The translations under genes and the position numbers were made by a program. A stretch of DNA of 64,000 nt, taken from assembly GCF_030908215.1 (NCBI RefSeq), contig NZ_JAVFJK010000003.1:309883-373882 (forward strand), read 5' to 3'. This document shows, one piece after another, positions 54,516 through 63,703 of this stretch. The notes beneath the pieces are model-generated. The model did no database searches. It worked only from the letters and a program-made list of their open reading frames with translations, and was not told where the DNA came from. This stretch comes from Sinomonas sp. ASV486. Its GTDB lineage: Bacteria > Actinomycetota > Actinomycetes > Actinomycetales > Micrococcaceae. How positions within the stretch are numbered: the first letter of the stretch is position 1; every line of letters starts with the position of its first letter.

Positions 54516-55518
54516 GCTGTTCCTCCCTGTCGCCGATGATGTCCTTGGCCTCTTCCGCACTCTCTCCCGCGGTATCTTCCCCAGGCACCGACTCCGCGAG
54601 CCCTGACGGCGGTGGCGCCCCACCGTCGTCGTACTCCTCGCTCAGGTGCTCCGACGACCATTCCTCCCCCGCCGTCCAGCGCACGCTGAGCTCGGCGAGG
54701 GGGCCAGCCTGTTCGAACGCGACCGCGCGGTCGCGGAACAGCTCGAGCAGGGCGAGGAAGCGGGCCACGACCACGAGCCGCGATTCGGCGTCAGACGTCA
54801 GCGAGCGGAAACTCAGCGGGCCGGACGCCTGAAGCCTGAATCCGAGGAGCTCTGCCTGCTCGCGCACGCTCACGGGCGATGCGTGGAGATGGTCGATCCC
54901 CACCTCGGTGGGCGGGGCCTCCTTCGGGGCGAACGCCTTGGCGGCGAGGTCAGCGAACTCCGCGGGGGTGTGCCGCCAGACGAGTTCGGGCAGGAGTGCG
55001 GCAAAGCCCGCTTCCAGCGTCACCGACCGCGGGAAGCGGCGCGACTCCGCATCGAGGGTCTCGGCGAAGATGCCCGCGATCTCCTTGAAGGCCTTGTACT
55101 GCAGGAGTCGCGCGAACAGGAGGTCACGGGCCTCGAGACGGGCCACGTCCTCTTCGTCTTCGACCTCGCCCTGCGGCAGGAGGCGGGCGGCCTTGAGGTC
55201 GAGCAGGGTTGCGGCGATGACGAGGAATTCGCTTGCCTCGTCAAGGGCCCAGTCTTCACCTTTGGCCCGGAGCGCGTGGGAGTACGCGATGAAGTCGTCC
55301 GTGACCGTGGCCAGCGCGAGTTCGGTGATATCGAGCCGGTGCTTCGCGATGAGCCCGAGCAGCAGGTCGAAAGGACCCGTGAAGTTTGCCAGATGGACCT
55401 CGAAGCCGGCTGCGTTTTGCCCCGCGGTAGCCAACGCTGCGGCAGTCGACCCCGCGACGATCGGCTGAACCGCAGCGGTCTCAGCCGCCTGGGCCGGCTG
55501 AATGTCAGGGAGCTCCAC
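54505..55518 (-). CDS. scpA: Segregation and condensation protein A (kleisin)
   Basis: About 337 residues from a GTG at 55518 that overlaps the parA stop. After an Ala-rich N-terminal extension the kleisin domain begins FEVHLANFTGPFDLLLGLIA and continues with ASEFLVIAATLLDLKAARLL. The C-terminal winged helix (VVVARFLALLELFRDRAVAF) is followed by an acidic tail. It links the two SMC heads. The longer open frame upstream of 55518 runs antisense to conserved parA codons and is rejected. Confidence 0.92.
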   Translation of the reverse strand: MELPDIQPAQAAETAAVQPIVAGSTAAALATAGQNAAGFEVHLANFTGPFDLLLGLIAKHRLDITELALATVTDDFIAYSHALRAKGEDWALDEASEFLVIAATLLDLKAARLLPQGEVEDEEDVARLEARDLLFARLLQYKAFKEIAGIFAETLDAESRRFPRSVTLEAGFAALLPELVWRHTPAEFADLAAKAFAPKEAPPTEVGIDHLHASPVSVREQAELLGFRLQASGPLSFRSLTSDAESRLVVVARFLALLELFRDRAVAFEQAGPLAELSVRWTAGEEWSSEHLSEEYDDGGAPPPSGLAESVPGEDTAGESAEEAKDIIGDREEQHAS

Positions 55519-56428
55519 CGCGGGCCACGAGCTCGCGGGCCAGGCTGCGGTATGCCTCGGCGCCCGGGTGGTTCGATGCGTAGCGCGTGATGGGCTCGGC
55601 GGCCACGGTCGCGTCAGCGAACTTGATGGTGCGCTTGATGACCGTCTCGAAGACCTTGTCGCCAAACGCCTCGACGAGGCGGGCCAGGACTTCTCGGCTG
55701 TGAAGCGTGCGTGCGTCGTACATCGTGGCCAGGACGCCATCCACCGTCAGGCGCGGGTTGAGACGATCCTGGACCTTCTCGATGGTCTCGACCAGGAGTG
55801 CGACGGCACGCAGCGCGAAGAACTCGCAGATAAGGGGGATGATCACGCCGTGCGCCGCGGTCAGCGCGTTGACCGTGAGGAGGCCGAGGGAGGGCTGGCA
55901 GTCGATGAGGATGACGTCGTAGTCGTCCTCGACGGTTCGGAGCGAGCTCGCAAGGACCTGTTCGCGGGCCACCTCATTCACGAGCTGGACCTCGGCCGCC
56001 GACAGATCGATGTTGGCCGGGAGGAGGTCGACATTCGGCTCGTCCGTGTGGCGGATGGCCTCATGGACGTCGACGTGGCGGTCCATCATGACGTTGTAGA
56101 CGGTCGTATCTAGCTCATGGGGGTTGATGCCGAAGCCCGCCGAGGCGGCACCCTGCGGGTCGAAATCGACGAGCAGGACCTTGCGGCCGTACTCGGCGAG
56201 CGCGGCCGCCAGATTGATGGCCGATGTGGTCTTCCCGACGCCGCCCTTCTGATTGACCATCGCGATGATGCGGGCCGGGCCATGGGACTCCAGAGGCGCT
56301 GGCTCCGGGAAGTCCCGCAGGGGTCGGCCGGTGGGGCCGAGCTCAACGCCGTCCTGTCCCTCGTCAAGGGTGTCGGAGATGCCGTCCAGAGTCGCTGCGC
56401 TTTGCTCTGTGCTCACGTATCCATCCAC
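55505..56428 (-). CDS. ParA/Soj-family ATPase
   Basis: A 307-residue ParA-type ATPase. After about 50 N-terminal residues the deviant Walker A is MVNQKGGVGKTTSAINLAAA, followed by LLVDFDPQGAASAGFG and VILIDCQPSLGLLTVNAL. This copy sits next to scpA rather than beside parB at the origin, an arrangement common in actinobacteria, so it is probably a chromosome-organising paralogue. It overlaps scpA by 14 bases. Confidence 0.92.
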   Translation of the reverse strand: MDGYVSTEQSAATLDGISDTLDEGQDGVELGPTGRPLRDFPEPAPLESHGPARIIAMVNQKGGVGKTTSAINLAAALAEYGRKVLLVDFDPQGAASAGFGINPHELDTTVYNVMMDRHVDVHEAIRHTDEPNVDLLPANIDLSAAEVQLVNEVAREQVLASSLRTVEDDYDVILIDCQPSLGLLTVNALTAAHGVIIPLICEFFALRAVALLVETIEKVQDRLNPRLTVDGVLATMYDARTLHSREVLARLVEAFGDKVFETVIKRTIKFADATVAAEPITRYASNHPGAEAYRSLARELVARGGAP

Positions 56429-56670
56429 ACTTTCGATTCGTTAGCGGCGTTTGGCATGCCTGCAGCCTCCTTGACACCACAGCCTACACACGGGCGACAC
56501 GGACCATGCGGACCTTGACAAGTGCCCCACCGGCGCGCCTTACCCTCAAGTTGAACTTCAAGGTTGGTCTCTTCTCGCCGTCCCGGACGCGCCTGAAGGT
56601 CACCTCCCGAGGCTCATTGTGCGGACAATGACCTACGGGAGATGACCTCCAGAAGGATCTGGATTCCGGA

Positions 56671-56708
56671 CCCGGATCTGGGTTTCAGACCCGGATGCGG
56701 GTTTCAGA
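56671..56708. repeat. Tandem 19-bp repeat
   Basis: Two adjacent units, CCCGGATCTGGGTTTCAGA and CCCGGATGCGGGTTTCAGA, differ at two positions, with a degenerate third unit just before. They lie at the 3' end of dctA. The rest of 56429-56670 has no gene. Confidence 0.8.
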
Positions 56709-56715
56709 CTGCTGC

Positions 56716-58125
56716 TCAGACGCGGCTGAGCTCCTCGCCGGCAGGGCCGGGCGTCGCCGCCGCACTCGGTCCCGTGAGGCTCTCGTCCTCGGACGCGCCG
56801 CCGTGGCCGTGGCCCGCGAGCATCGTGGTCTCGTCGAACGGCCGGCGGCCGCCGAGGACGTCGCCCACGCGGTCGCGGTCGATCTCCTTGGTCCACGTGC
56901 CCATGAGCACGGTCGCCACCGCGTTGCCGGTGAAGTTCGTCAGCGCGCGGGCCTCGGACATGAAGCGGTCGATGCCCACGATGAAGGACACGCCGCCCAC
57001 AAGCTGCGGGGCGTGGGCCTGCAGGCCGCCGGCGAGGGTAGCGAGACCGGCGCCGGAGACGCCCGCCGCACCCTTCGAGGCGATGATCATGAACACGAGG
57101 AGCCCGATCTGCTCGCCGAGGGCGAGAGGCTGGCCCATGGCGGAAGCGATGAACAGGGAGGCCATCGTCAGGTAGATCGCGGTGCCGTCGAGGTTGAACG
57201 AGTAGCCGGTCGGGACCGTCACGCCGACCACCGGCTTCGACACACCGAGGTGCTCCATCTTGGCGATGAGGCGAGGAAGGGCGGCCTCGGACGAGGACGT
57301 CGACACGATGATGAGGTACTCGCGGCCCAGGTACTTCATGAGCTTGAAGATGTTCACGCCCGAAACAACCTTCAGGATCGTGCCGAGAACAACGACGACG
57401 AACAGGATGCACGTGATGTAGAACGCGATCATGAGCGTCAGAAGGCTCAGGACGGCCTTCCAGCCGGTAGCGCCCACCACAGCGGCGATGGCACCGAAGG
57501 CGCCGATCGGCGCGAGCCACATGACCATGATGAGGATGCGGAACACGAGCACCTGCGCCTGTCGGATGAACTCGAGCAGCATCGCGCCGGTCTTGCCCAT
57601 GCGCTGGAGCGCGAAGCCGACAAGGAGCGCCACGAACAGCGTCTGGAGGATCTGGCCCGACGTGAGCGAGGACAGCAGCGTGTTCGGGATGATGCCCAGG
57701 AGGAAGTTCGTCGTGTCAGCAGACTCGGTCGCCTTGTAGGTTGCGTCCTTGAGGTTCAGGCCTTCACCGGGATGGACCACGTTGCCCACCACGAGACCGA
57801 TCGCGAGGGCGAACGTGCTCATGACCATGAAGTACACCAGGGCCAGGCCGCCGACCTTGCCCACCGTCGTCGCCTTGGCGATCGAGCCGATGCCGAGCAC
57901 GATCGTGCAGAAGATGACCGGCGCGATCATCATCTTGATGAGGGCCACGAAGCCGTCGCCGAGCGGCTTGAGGTTCGCGGCGAGTCCGTCCTTGCCGGGG
58001 AAGACGAGGCCGACGACGACGCCGAGGACCACGGCGACGATGACGGCGATGTAGAGCCAATGCGTGCGGTCGGCCGGCTTCTTCTTGACCGGTGACGCGT
58101 CCGGTGCCGTTGGCGACAGTGCCAC
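56716..58125 (-). CDS. dctA: C4-dicarboxylate/proton symporter (DAACS family)
   Basis: A 469-residue DctA. The first membrane segment is HWLYIAVIVAVVLGVVVGLV, and KPLGDGFVALIKMMIAPVIF follows. The transport signature is complete: STSSSEAALPRLIAKMEHLG, TGYSFNLDGTAIYLTMASLF and the final GIDRFMSEARALTNFTGNAV. It imports succinate, fumarate or malate. The start is GTG with AGGAG upstream. It is divergent from a CitA/DcuS-type sensor operon that probably induces it; repeats between them may be the regulator's sites. Confidence 0.95.
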   Translation of the reverse strand: MALSPTAPDASPVKKKPADRTHWLYIAVIVAVVLGVVVGLVFPGKDGLAANLKPLGDGFVALIKMMIAPVIFCTIVLGIGSIAKATTVGKVGGLALVYFMVMSTFALAIGLVVGNVVHPGEGLNLKDATYKATESADTTNFLLGIIPNTLLSSLTSGQILQTLFVALLVGFALQRMGKTGAMLLEFIRQAQVLVFRILIMVMWLAPIGAFGAIAAVVGATGWKAVLSLLTLMIAFYITCILFVVVVLGTILKVVSGVNIFKLMKYLGREYLIIVSTSSSEAALPRLIAKMEHLGVSKPVVGVTVPTGYSFNLDGTAIYLTMASLFIASAMGQPLALGEQIGLLVFMIIASKGAAGVSGAGLATLAGGLQAHAPQLVGGVSFIVGIDRFMSEARALTNFTGNAVATVLMGTWTKEIDRDRVGDVLGGRRPFDETTMLAGHGHGGASEDESLTGPSAAATPGPAGEELSRV

Positions 58126-58247
58126 GGGGTGCTCCTAGGGTAGGTTCGGTGACTTGATACCTTGACGGTTGACCCCTGTGGGCCAGAACACGGTCCACTC
58201 TGGTCGATGCTGTGACAGACCTCACCGTTGCGGTCATATTGGTCACA

Positions 58248-58300
58248 GCCGTTCGATCCAGATTGGTCCAACGCCGTTCGATCCAGTGCAGTCCGATCCA
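58248..58300. promoter_or_regulatory. Direct repeats between dctA and the two-component operon
   Basis: GCCGTTCGATCCAG occurs at 58248-58261 and 58273-58286, exactly 25 bases apart, and a one-mismatch GTCCGATCCA copy lies at 58291-58300. The position and spacing fit binding sites for the response regulator encoded at 60019. Confidence 0.6.
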
Positions 58301-58351
58301 AAGCAGGGCGAACGACACCGCTGCGTCAACCACGAGGAGGTCAGAGATCCG

Positions 58352-60022
58352 ATGCGCCCCCTGAGCCTCGCCGCACGGATGCTCTGGACCCTCGTGCTCG
58401 CCGTCGTGCTCCTCACGGCGTTCGTCGGGACGGCCATGTACGTCGACGCCCGCGACCAGTCGCAGCAGCAGGCTGCCAAGCGGACGCTGGCGGTCGCGGC
58501 CGCGATCGCGGACAGCCCCTTGGTCCGCGATGCCGCGACTCGCGCGCGGGCGGTCGATCCGACCACCGCCCTCCAGCCGTACGCCGTCCAAGTGACCCGG
58601 GATGCGGGCCTCGACTTCATCACGATCATGGCCCCGGACGGCACCCGCTGGACCCATCAGAATCCTGCCGAGATAGGCGGGAAGTACATCGGAAGCATCG
58701 ACGAGGCGCTCGCCGGCCACCCGTTCACGGAGGAGACCGCGGGCACTCTGGGCCCGTCGGTGCGCACGATCGTGCCGATCATGGAAGGCACCACGGTCGT
58801 GGGCATGGTCGCCGCCGGCGTCAAGGTGAGCGCCATTGAGGTGGCCACGGCGGGCCGCCTGCCGGCCCTCCTGGCGATCGCCGCCGTCGTGCTCGCTCTC
58901 GGCTCCCTCGGCGCGCTCGCCGTGGGACGCTACCTCTCGAGGGTGACTCGCGGCTATGGCCCAGAGCAGCTCGGCCAGCTCTTCGCCTACTACGAGTCGG
59001 TGCTGCACTCGGTCCGCGAGGGCGTGATCCTCGTGGATGGGAAGGGGCAGGTGGTGATCCGCAATGACCAGGCCTCGCGGCTGCTGGGCATTCCGGACGA
59101 CGACGCCGGCTCGCGCAACTACCCCCCGCGCAACGACCCCCGGCGGCCCGCGCCGCGCTCCGGCACCGGTCTGCCTGCACCGCTGCCCACTCTGGGCAGC
59201 CTCGGCATCCCCGGTAGCCTCCGCGAGCTGCTCGCGAGCGGGCGCACGGCACGAGACGAGATCCACCTGACGGGCGAGAGGGTCCTCGTGGTCAACCAGG
59301 AACCAGCGGTCTCGCAGGAGGGGCGCCGCGGCAGGGTACTCGGAGCCGTCGCGACTCTGCGCGACCAGACGGAGATCGAGGCCCTCGGCAGCGAGCTCCA
59401 GACCATGAGGACGCTCTCGGACGCACTCCGCAGCCAAACGCACGAGCACGCCAACCGCCTGCACACGATCGTCTCGCTCCTCGAGCTCGGGCAGACGGAG
59501 CGGGCGCTCGCCTTCGCGACCGACGACCTGCGCCTGAGCCAGTCCCTCGCCGACGAGCTTGTCGTCTCGGTCGACGAACCCATCGTCGCCGCACTCATCA
59601 TGGGCAAGGCAGCCCAGGCCAATGAGCGCGGGATCCGGCTCGACGCGGAGGCCACTGCGTCGGTGGCCGGCTCGGGCCTCGCACCGGCAGACCTCGTCAC
59701 GATCGTCGGCAATCTCGTCGACAACGCAATCGACGCTGCCGCAGCGGGCAGCACCCCCCGCTGGGTGTCCCTTGAGATCGTCGAGCACGAGGGATCGATC
59801 GTCATAGAGGTCGCAGACTCCGGGCCGGGCATCCGCGAGAAGGAGACCGACGAGATCCTCAGGTTCGGGTATTCGACCAAGCCCCAGACGGGCCATGGAC
59901 GGGGGCTGGGCCTCGCGCTCGTCAAGCGCTCGGTGGAGCGCCTCGGGGGGAGCCTCACCGTCTCCCGCCGGGCCGGCGCCGTGTTCACCGTGGTCCTGCC
60001 CAGGAAGGAGTCCGCAGCATGA
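58352..60022 (+). CDS. CitA/DcuS-type sensor histidine kinase
   Basis: A 556-residue membrane sensor. A membrane segment at about 10-30 is followed by an extracytoplasmic PAS-like domain (GLDFITIMAPDGTRWTHQNP), a second membrane segment (LLAIAAVVLALGSLGALAVG), a cytoplasmic PAS and the kinase. The phospho-acceptor His is in LRSQTHEHANRLHTIVSLLE, typical of DcuS. The N box is VGNLVDNAIDAA, and DSGPGI and GRGLGLALVKR follow. GAGGAGG precedes the ATG at 58352. It probably senses C4-dicarboxylates or citrate. Confidence 0.92.
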   Translation: MRPLSLAARMLWTLVLAVVLLTAFVGTAMYVDARDQSQQQAAKRTLAVAAAIADSPLVRDAATRARAVDPTTALQPYAVQVTRDAGLDFITIMAPDGTRWTHQNPAEIGGKYIGSIDEALAGHPFTEETAGTLGPSVRTIVPIMEGTTVVGMVAAGVKVSAIEVATAGRLPALLAIAAVVLALGSLGALAVGRYLSRVTRGYGPEQLGQLFAYYESVLHSVREGVILVDGKGQVVIRNDQASRLLGIPDDDAGSRNYPPRNDPRRPAPRSGTGLPAPLPTLGSLGIPGSLRELLASGRTARDEIHLTGERVLVVNQEPAVSQEGRRGRVLGAVATLRDQTEIEALGSELQTMRTLSDALRSQTHEHANRLHTIVSLLELGQTERALAFATDDLRLSQSLADELVVSVDEPIVAALIMGKAAQANERGIRLDAEATASVAGSGLAPADLVTIVGNLVDNAIDAAAAGSTPRWVSLEIVEHEGSIVIEVADSGPGIREKETDEILRFGYSTKPQTGHGRGLGLALVKRSVERLGGSLTVSRRAGAVFTVVLPRKESAA

Positions 60023-60744
60023 GCCCGCGGACCGGAGCAGGGCCGGACGCCACCCCGATTCGCGTCCTCGTGGTCGAGGACGAGCCGATCGCGGCTGAGG
60101 CGCACGCCACCTATGTGGGGCGCGTCCCCGGTTTCCTCCACATCGGGACGGCGCACGACGGCGCGTCCGCCCTCCGGCTCGCAGGCCAGCTCGCCGCCGC
60201 GGGAACCCCGGTGGACCTCGTGCTGCTCGACATGAACCTCCCCGACCTGCACGGTCTCGATGTGGGACGCCGTATGAGGGCTGCCGGCCACGCGGTGGAC
60301 ATCATTGCGATCACCGCGGTGCGCGAGCTGCCAGTGGTGCGGCGCGCCATCTCCGTCGGCGTCGTGCAGTACCTCATCAAGCCGTTCACGTTCGCGGCCT
60401 TCGCCGAGCGCCTGGAGCACTACCGCGTCTACCACGAGGCCCTCGCCGGGGCCGGCGGACAGACCTCGCAGGCGGCCGTCGATGGCGCACTCGCGGCCCT
60501 TCGCGCCCCCATTGCCCGGCCGCTGCCCAAGGGCCTCTCCGCGGGCACCCTCGAATCGGTGCGCGAGTTCCTGCGCACGCACCGTGGTGCCGCCTCGGCG
60601 GCCGAAGTCACGGAAGCCGTCGGAGTCTCCCGGGTGACGGCCCGGCGCTACCTCGAACACCTCGCAGATACGGGCGAGGTGGCAAGATCCGCGCGCTACG
60701 GCGCGCCGGGCCGGCCCGAGAACGAGTACCGCTGGAACGGATGA
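60019..60744 (+). CDS. CitB/DcuR-type response regulator
   Basis: A 241-residue regulator. The receiver domain has VLVVEDEPIAAEAH, the phospho-acceptor Asp in VLLDMNLPDLHG and the Lys in LIKPFTFAAF. The C-terminal helix-turn-helix includes AAEVTEAVGVSRVTARRYLE. It overlaps the kinase gene by four bases. The divergent dctA gene is its probable target. Confidence 0.93.
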   Translation: MSPRTGAGPDATPIRVLVVEDEPIAAEAHATYVGRVPGFLHIGTAHDGASALRLAGQLAAAGTPVDLVLLDMNLPDLHGLDVGRRMRAAGHAVDIIAITAVRELPVVRRAISVGVVQYLIKPFTFAAFAERLEHYRVYHEALAGAGGQTSQAAVDGALAALRAPIARPLPKGLSAGTLESVREFLRTHRGAASAAEVTEAVGVSRVTARRYLEHLADTGEVARSARYGAPGRPENEYRWNG

Positions 60745-60882
60745 GCACCACGACACGAAGGGGACCTTCCGCCTCCTGTCCCAGCGCGCCAAACAAGCCT
60801 AGATTTGAAGCAGGAAGCCGCTGTCCGATCGCTGTTCTGCAGAGTATCTTCCGCAGGGGCTTCCCAACCGAAGGGAGTCGCC

Positions 60883-61017
60883 ATGAGCGAGAACATCCAG
60901 GGCGTCGTCGAGAACGTTCAGGTGCGCATCGAACTCGACGTCGGATCCATTCCGGACGGGTCCGGCAACGACCGGGACCCGGATGAGATCGATACCGAGC
61001 GCTTCGACGCGGGCTGA
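60883..61017 (+). CDS. Small acidic protein 1
   Basis: A 44-residue product from an ATG with AAGGGAG upstream. The first half is VENVQVRIELDVGSIPDG and the second half is Asp/Glu-rich (DRDPDEIDTE). There is no signal peptide, membrane segment or known domain. It lies 48 bases before a second acidic small gene on the same strand. Both have ribosome binding sites, so expression is plausible. The function is unknown. Confidence 0.5.
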   Translation: MSENIQGVVENVQVRIELDVGSIPDGSGNDRDPDEIDTERFDAG

Positions 61018-61065
61018 GCCCAGCGAAGCCTCACCACCCCCGGGGGGACACGAGAGAGGATCGAT

Positions 61066-61266
61066 ATGACCCACAGCCTGGACTTCGGCAACACCGAGGA
61101 CGATGACCTCACCGAGCCTTTGGATGGCAGGGACAGCCAGGCGCCCGAGGGATCGAGCGACAACCCGGAGACGATGGACGAGCTCGATCCGCTCCACGAT
61201 CCGCGACGTCTCATCGAGTTGGATATCGAAGAAGAGAACCCCGACGTCGAACTCGGTATGGACTGA
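61066..61266 (+). CDS. Small acidic protein 2
   Basis: A 66-residue, strongly acidic product (for example LIELDIEEENPDVELGMD at the C-terminus) with GAGAGG upstream of its ATG. It is probably unstructured, and no family is recognised. It may be co-transcribed with the 44-residue protein gene before it. The cold-shock gene begins 220 bases later. Confidence 0.5.
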   Translation: MTHSLDFGNTEDDDLTEPLDGRDSQAPEGSSDNPETMDELDPLHDPRRLIELDIEEENPDVELGMD

Positions 61267-61486
61267 ACGGCGCATGTCGCTGCGGCGGGACAAATGCCGC
61301 GCCGCACTCGCTCCAGCGTGCCGGATTCCTGTACGGTTAAGCATGTAGTCGTTGTGTTTCACGTTGTGCCTGTACGGTGCCTGCCTCCGCCGGAGGTTTT
61401 CGGTGCGTGCGCGCCATGCGGTATACGGACACCGCTGCGCGCAGTTCCCGACGGTCGGGATCTGCACTGTCCAAGGAGGACATAGA

Positions 61487-61690
61487 TTGGCAACTGGCAC
61501 CGTCAAGTGGTTTAACAGCGAAAAGGGCTTCGGCTTCATCGCTCCCGATGACAACTCTGCGGACGTCTTCGTCCACTTCTCCGCGATCGAGTCCAAGGGC
61601 TACCGCGAGCTCCTCGAGGGCCAGAAGGTCGAGTTCGAGACCCAGCAGGGTCCGAAGGGTCTTCAGGCCGCGAACGTTCGCCCGCTCTGA
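61487..61690 (+). CDS. Cold-shock protein (CspA family)
   Basis: A 67-residue OB-fold nucleic-acid-binding protein. RNP1 is KGFGFIAP and RNP2 is [20 protein letters not shown] is the family start. It melts RNA secondary structure. The start is a TTG with the strong AAGGAGGA seven bases upstream. The 220-base leader contains a small CCTCC-GCC-GGAGG hairpin followed by TTTT at 61384-61400, which could end upstream transcription or regulate translation. Confidence 0.95.
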   Translation: MATGTVKWFNSEKGFGFIAPDDNSADVFVHFSAIESKGYRELLEGQKVEFETQQGPKGLQAANVRPL

Positions 61691-61730
61691 TTCCCAGAGG
61701 CTCCCGCCGCGGAGACTCTTGATCGCCCGG

Positions 61731-61759
61731 AGGGCCGGCAGTCTAGGCCTGCCGGCCCT
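61731..61759 (+). terminator. Terminator after the cold-shock gene
   Basis: A perfect 11-bp stem, AGGGCCGGCAG with its complement, a seven-base loop and a short TT run. The remaining bases to 61994 hold no gene; a TTGACA -35-like element lies at 61897-61902. Confidence 0.7.
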
Positions 61760-61994
61760 TTGGCGTGCCTTGGGACGGGTCGGAAGACCTCCATTCGAGC
61801 GTTGCACAAGCGTCCAGTGCAAGCTCCAGGACCTGAGAGCCGGCAACACTGCGCACATCGAGCGACTGTCTGGATCCTCAGGCGGCGCATAGGTTCTTGA
61901 CAAGACATTGCCAGCTGTCCTCTGGGAACATGGGTTCACGAGCGGGCGCGTCCAGTGCACGCACAGTCGACACACAGGAGCCGGGGGGGTAGAC

Positions 61995-62654
61995 GTGAGA
62001 CGACCGGAGAACGGAGCACTCGCCAGCGGCGCTGCCCTCGCAGTCGCCGCGGTCCTCGCCAGCGGCTTCCTCTCGGCCGATCAGGACCCGCACAGCCAGT
62101 CACAGGCTGACCGTGTCGTGGTCGTGGGCGATTCGCTCAGCACCGGCTACGGCACTTCCGCCCGGTGGGCGTGGCCCCTCCTGCTGTCCGAGGGCGAACA
62201 GGGCCGGCTCAACGTGGTCAACGCGTCCGAGAACGGCGACGGCTACCTCTCCATCGGTACCGAGGGCGGCACGTTCGGTTCGCACGCAGCGGCGGCCGTA
62301 ACGCCGGATACGAGCATTGTCGTGTTCTTCGGCTCGGAGAACGACATGGACGAGGATCTCGCCAGCATCACGGATGCAGCGGTCACTACGCTCCAGGCGG
62401 CACACGAGACGGCGCCGTCGGCCCGGATCGTCGTGGTCGGACCGACTGCATTCACCGACGACCCCGAACCCGAGCGCCTCGCGGTCCGCGATGCGCTCGA
62501 AGCGGCGGCCTTCCAGACCGGCGCGGAATTCGTCGACCCGCTTGCAGGCAAGTGGCTCGCGGCCAGCGAGTACGAGGGTCCCGACGGGGACCACCCGACC
62601 GTCGCCGGCCAGGAACAGCTGCGCGAGGAGATGTCGCGCGCGCTCGGCCTCTAA
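61995..62654 (+). CDS. SGNH/GDSL-type hydrolase
   Basis: About 219 residues from a GTG at 61995 preceded by a G-rich run. An N-terminal hydrophobic stretch (SGAALAVAAVLASGFLSA) suggests export or anchoring. The catalytic blocks are VVGDSLSTGYG (nucleophile Ser), GSENDMDED (block III Asn) and DGDHPTVAG (Asp-His). It probably acts as an esterase or lipase outside the cytoplasm; the substrate is unknown. Its 3' end overlaps the convergent epimerase gene by four bases. Confidence 0.85.
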   Translation: MRRPENGALASGAALAVAAVLASGFLSADQDPHSQSQADRVVVVGDSLSTGYGTSARWAWPLLLSEGEQGRLNVVNASENGDGYLSIGTEGGTFGSHAAAAVTPDTSIVVFFGSENDMDEDLASITDAAVTTLQAAHETAPSARIVVVGPTAFTDDPEPERLAVRDALEAAAFQTGAEFVDPLAGKWLAASEYEGPDGDHPTVAGQEQLREEMSRALGL

Positions 62655-63496
62655 GCGTGGTCCCGCCACGAGTGCTGCGGGTCGTACCCGAGAAGCCGGC
62701 GGGCCTTTTCGATCCCCAGCAGGGTCTCATGCTCTGAGAGGTCCCGTGTGAGGCGAACGTCCGGGAACACCTCGGCGGCGAGCGACGCGGAGCTGCGGGA
62801 CATCACCGTGTCCGCGGCCGCGATGATGTAGGCCTCGAAGCCTGGGCGGCCCGCCTCGAGTGCGCGCGCCACGGCCTGGGCGCCATCCCTCGCATCGATG
62901 TAGCCCCACAGGTTCCACTTCCGCAGGGAGGGATCGGCGTCGAAGGAGGGGAACGCCGCATAGTCTTCAGGCACCATGACGTTGGAGAACCGGAACCCAC
63001 TGATGCTCAGCTCGGGGTCCCAACGGCACAGCTGGATGGCCATCTGCTCTTCGAGATGCTTGACGAGCGAATAGGTGCTTTCCGGACGCGCCGGGTACTC
63101 CTCATCGACGGGGATGTACGGCGGCGGGGCATCGAAGGGCAGGCCGAGCACGGTCTCGCTGGACGCATAGACGATGCGCTTGATGCCCGCACGCCGTGCG
63201 CCCTGGAACACGCTGTAGGTCGAGAGCATGTTGTTGCGGAACGTCGCCGCGTCAGGCTGGAGCCCGGGCGCGGGGATCGCGCCGAGATGCACCACCGCGT
63301 CAACACCCTCATGACGGTCGTCGATGCCCTGCAGCGCGTCAGCGACCTGACCGTAGTCGGTGAGGTCAGTGCGGATGAAGCCACGGTCCCGCTCCCCCAC
63401 CAGGTCGAGATTCCATACCGTGTGGCCGGCCTCGCGCAGGTGGGCGAGCACCACCCGCCCCAGTTTGCCGCTTCCGCCCGTGAGTGCGATCTCCAC
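62651..63496 (-). CDS. NAD-dependent epimerase/dehydratase
   Basis: A 281-residue extended SDR: LTGGSGKLGRVVLAHL cofactor loop, VVHLGAIPAPG, catalytic YSLVK, and RFSNVMVPEDY in the substrate region. It resembles UDP-glucose 4-epimerase-like and uronate dehydrogenase-like proteins; the substrate cannot be decided. The start is GTG at 63496. Confidence 0.85.
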   Translation of the reverse strand: MEIALTGGSGKLGRVVLAHLREAGHTVWNLDLVGERDRGFIRTDLTDYGQVADALQGIDDRHEGVDAVVHLGAIPAPGLQPDAATFRNNMLSTYSVFQGARRAGIKRIVYASSETVLGLPFDAPPPYIPVDEEYPARPESTYSLVKHLEEQMAIQLCRWDPELSISGFRFSNVMVPEDYAAFPSFDADPSLRKWNLWGYIDARDGAQAVARALEAGRPGFEAYIIAAADTVMSRSSASLAAEVFPDVRLTRDLSEHETLLGIEKARRLLGYDPQHSWRDHA

Positions 63497-63603
63497 GTCT
63501 GACTCCCTTCGCCGGCCTCAGCAGCCGTCCATCGTCATGGTTCCAGCGATCATGCTTCCAGCGATCGGCGGCGCTGGCTACCCCGTAACGCCACGCAGAC
63601 GCG

Positions 63604-63653
63604 CGACGGCGGCACTCGGGTGAGCTTGAAAGCTCACCCGAGTGCCGCCGTCG
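63604..63653 (-). terminator. Perfect 24-bp terminator palindrome
   Basis: Arms 63604-63627 and 63630-63653 are exact complements around a GA centre. It lies 50 bases past the stop of the FMN reductase gene. On the minus strand it shares a 17-base sequence with the terminator at 47188. Confidence 0.75.
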
Positions 63654-63703
63654 TGCGTGGCGGTGCGCCGAGTTTCAGGGGCGACCGTCGTTCAACGAGG
63701 AAA

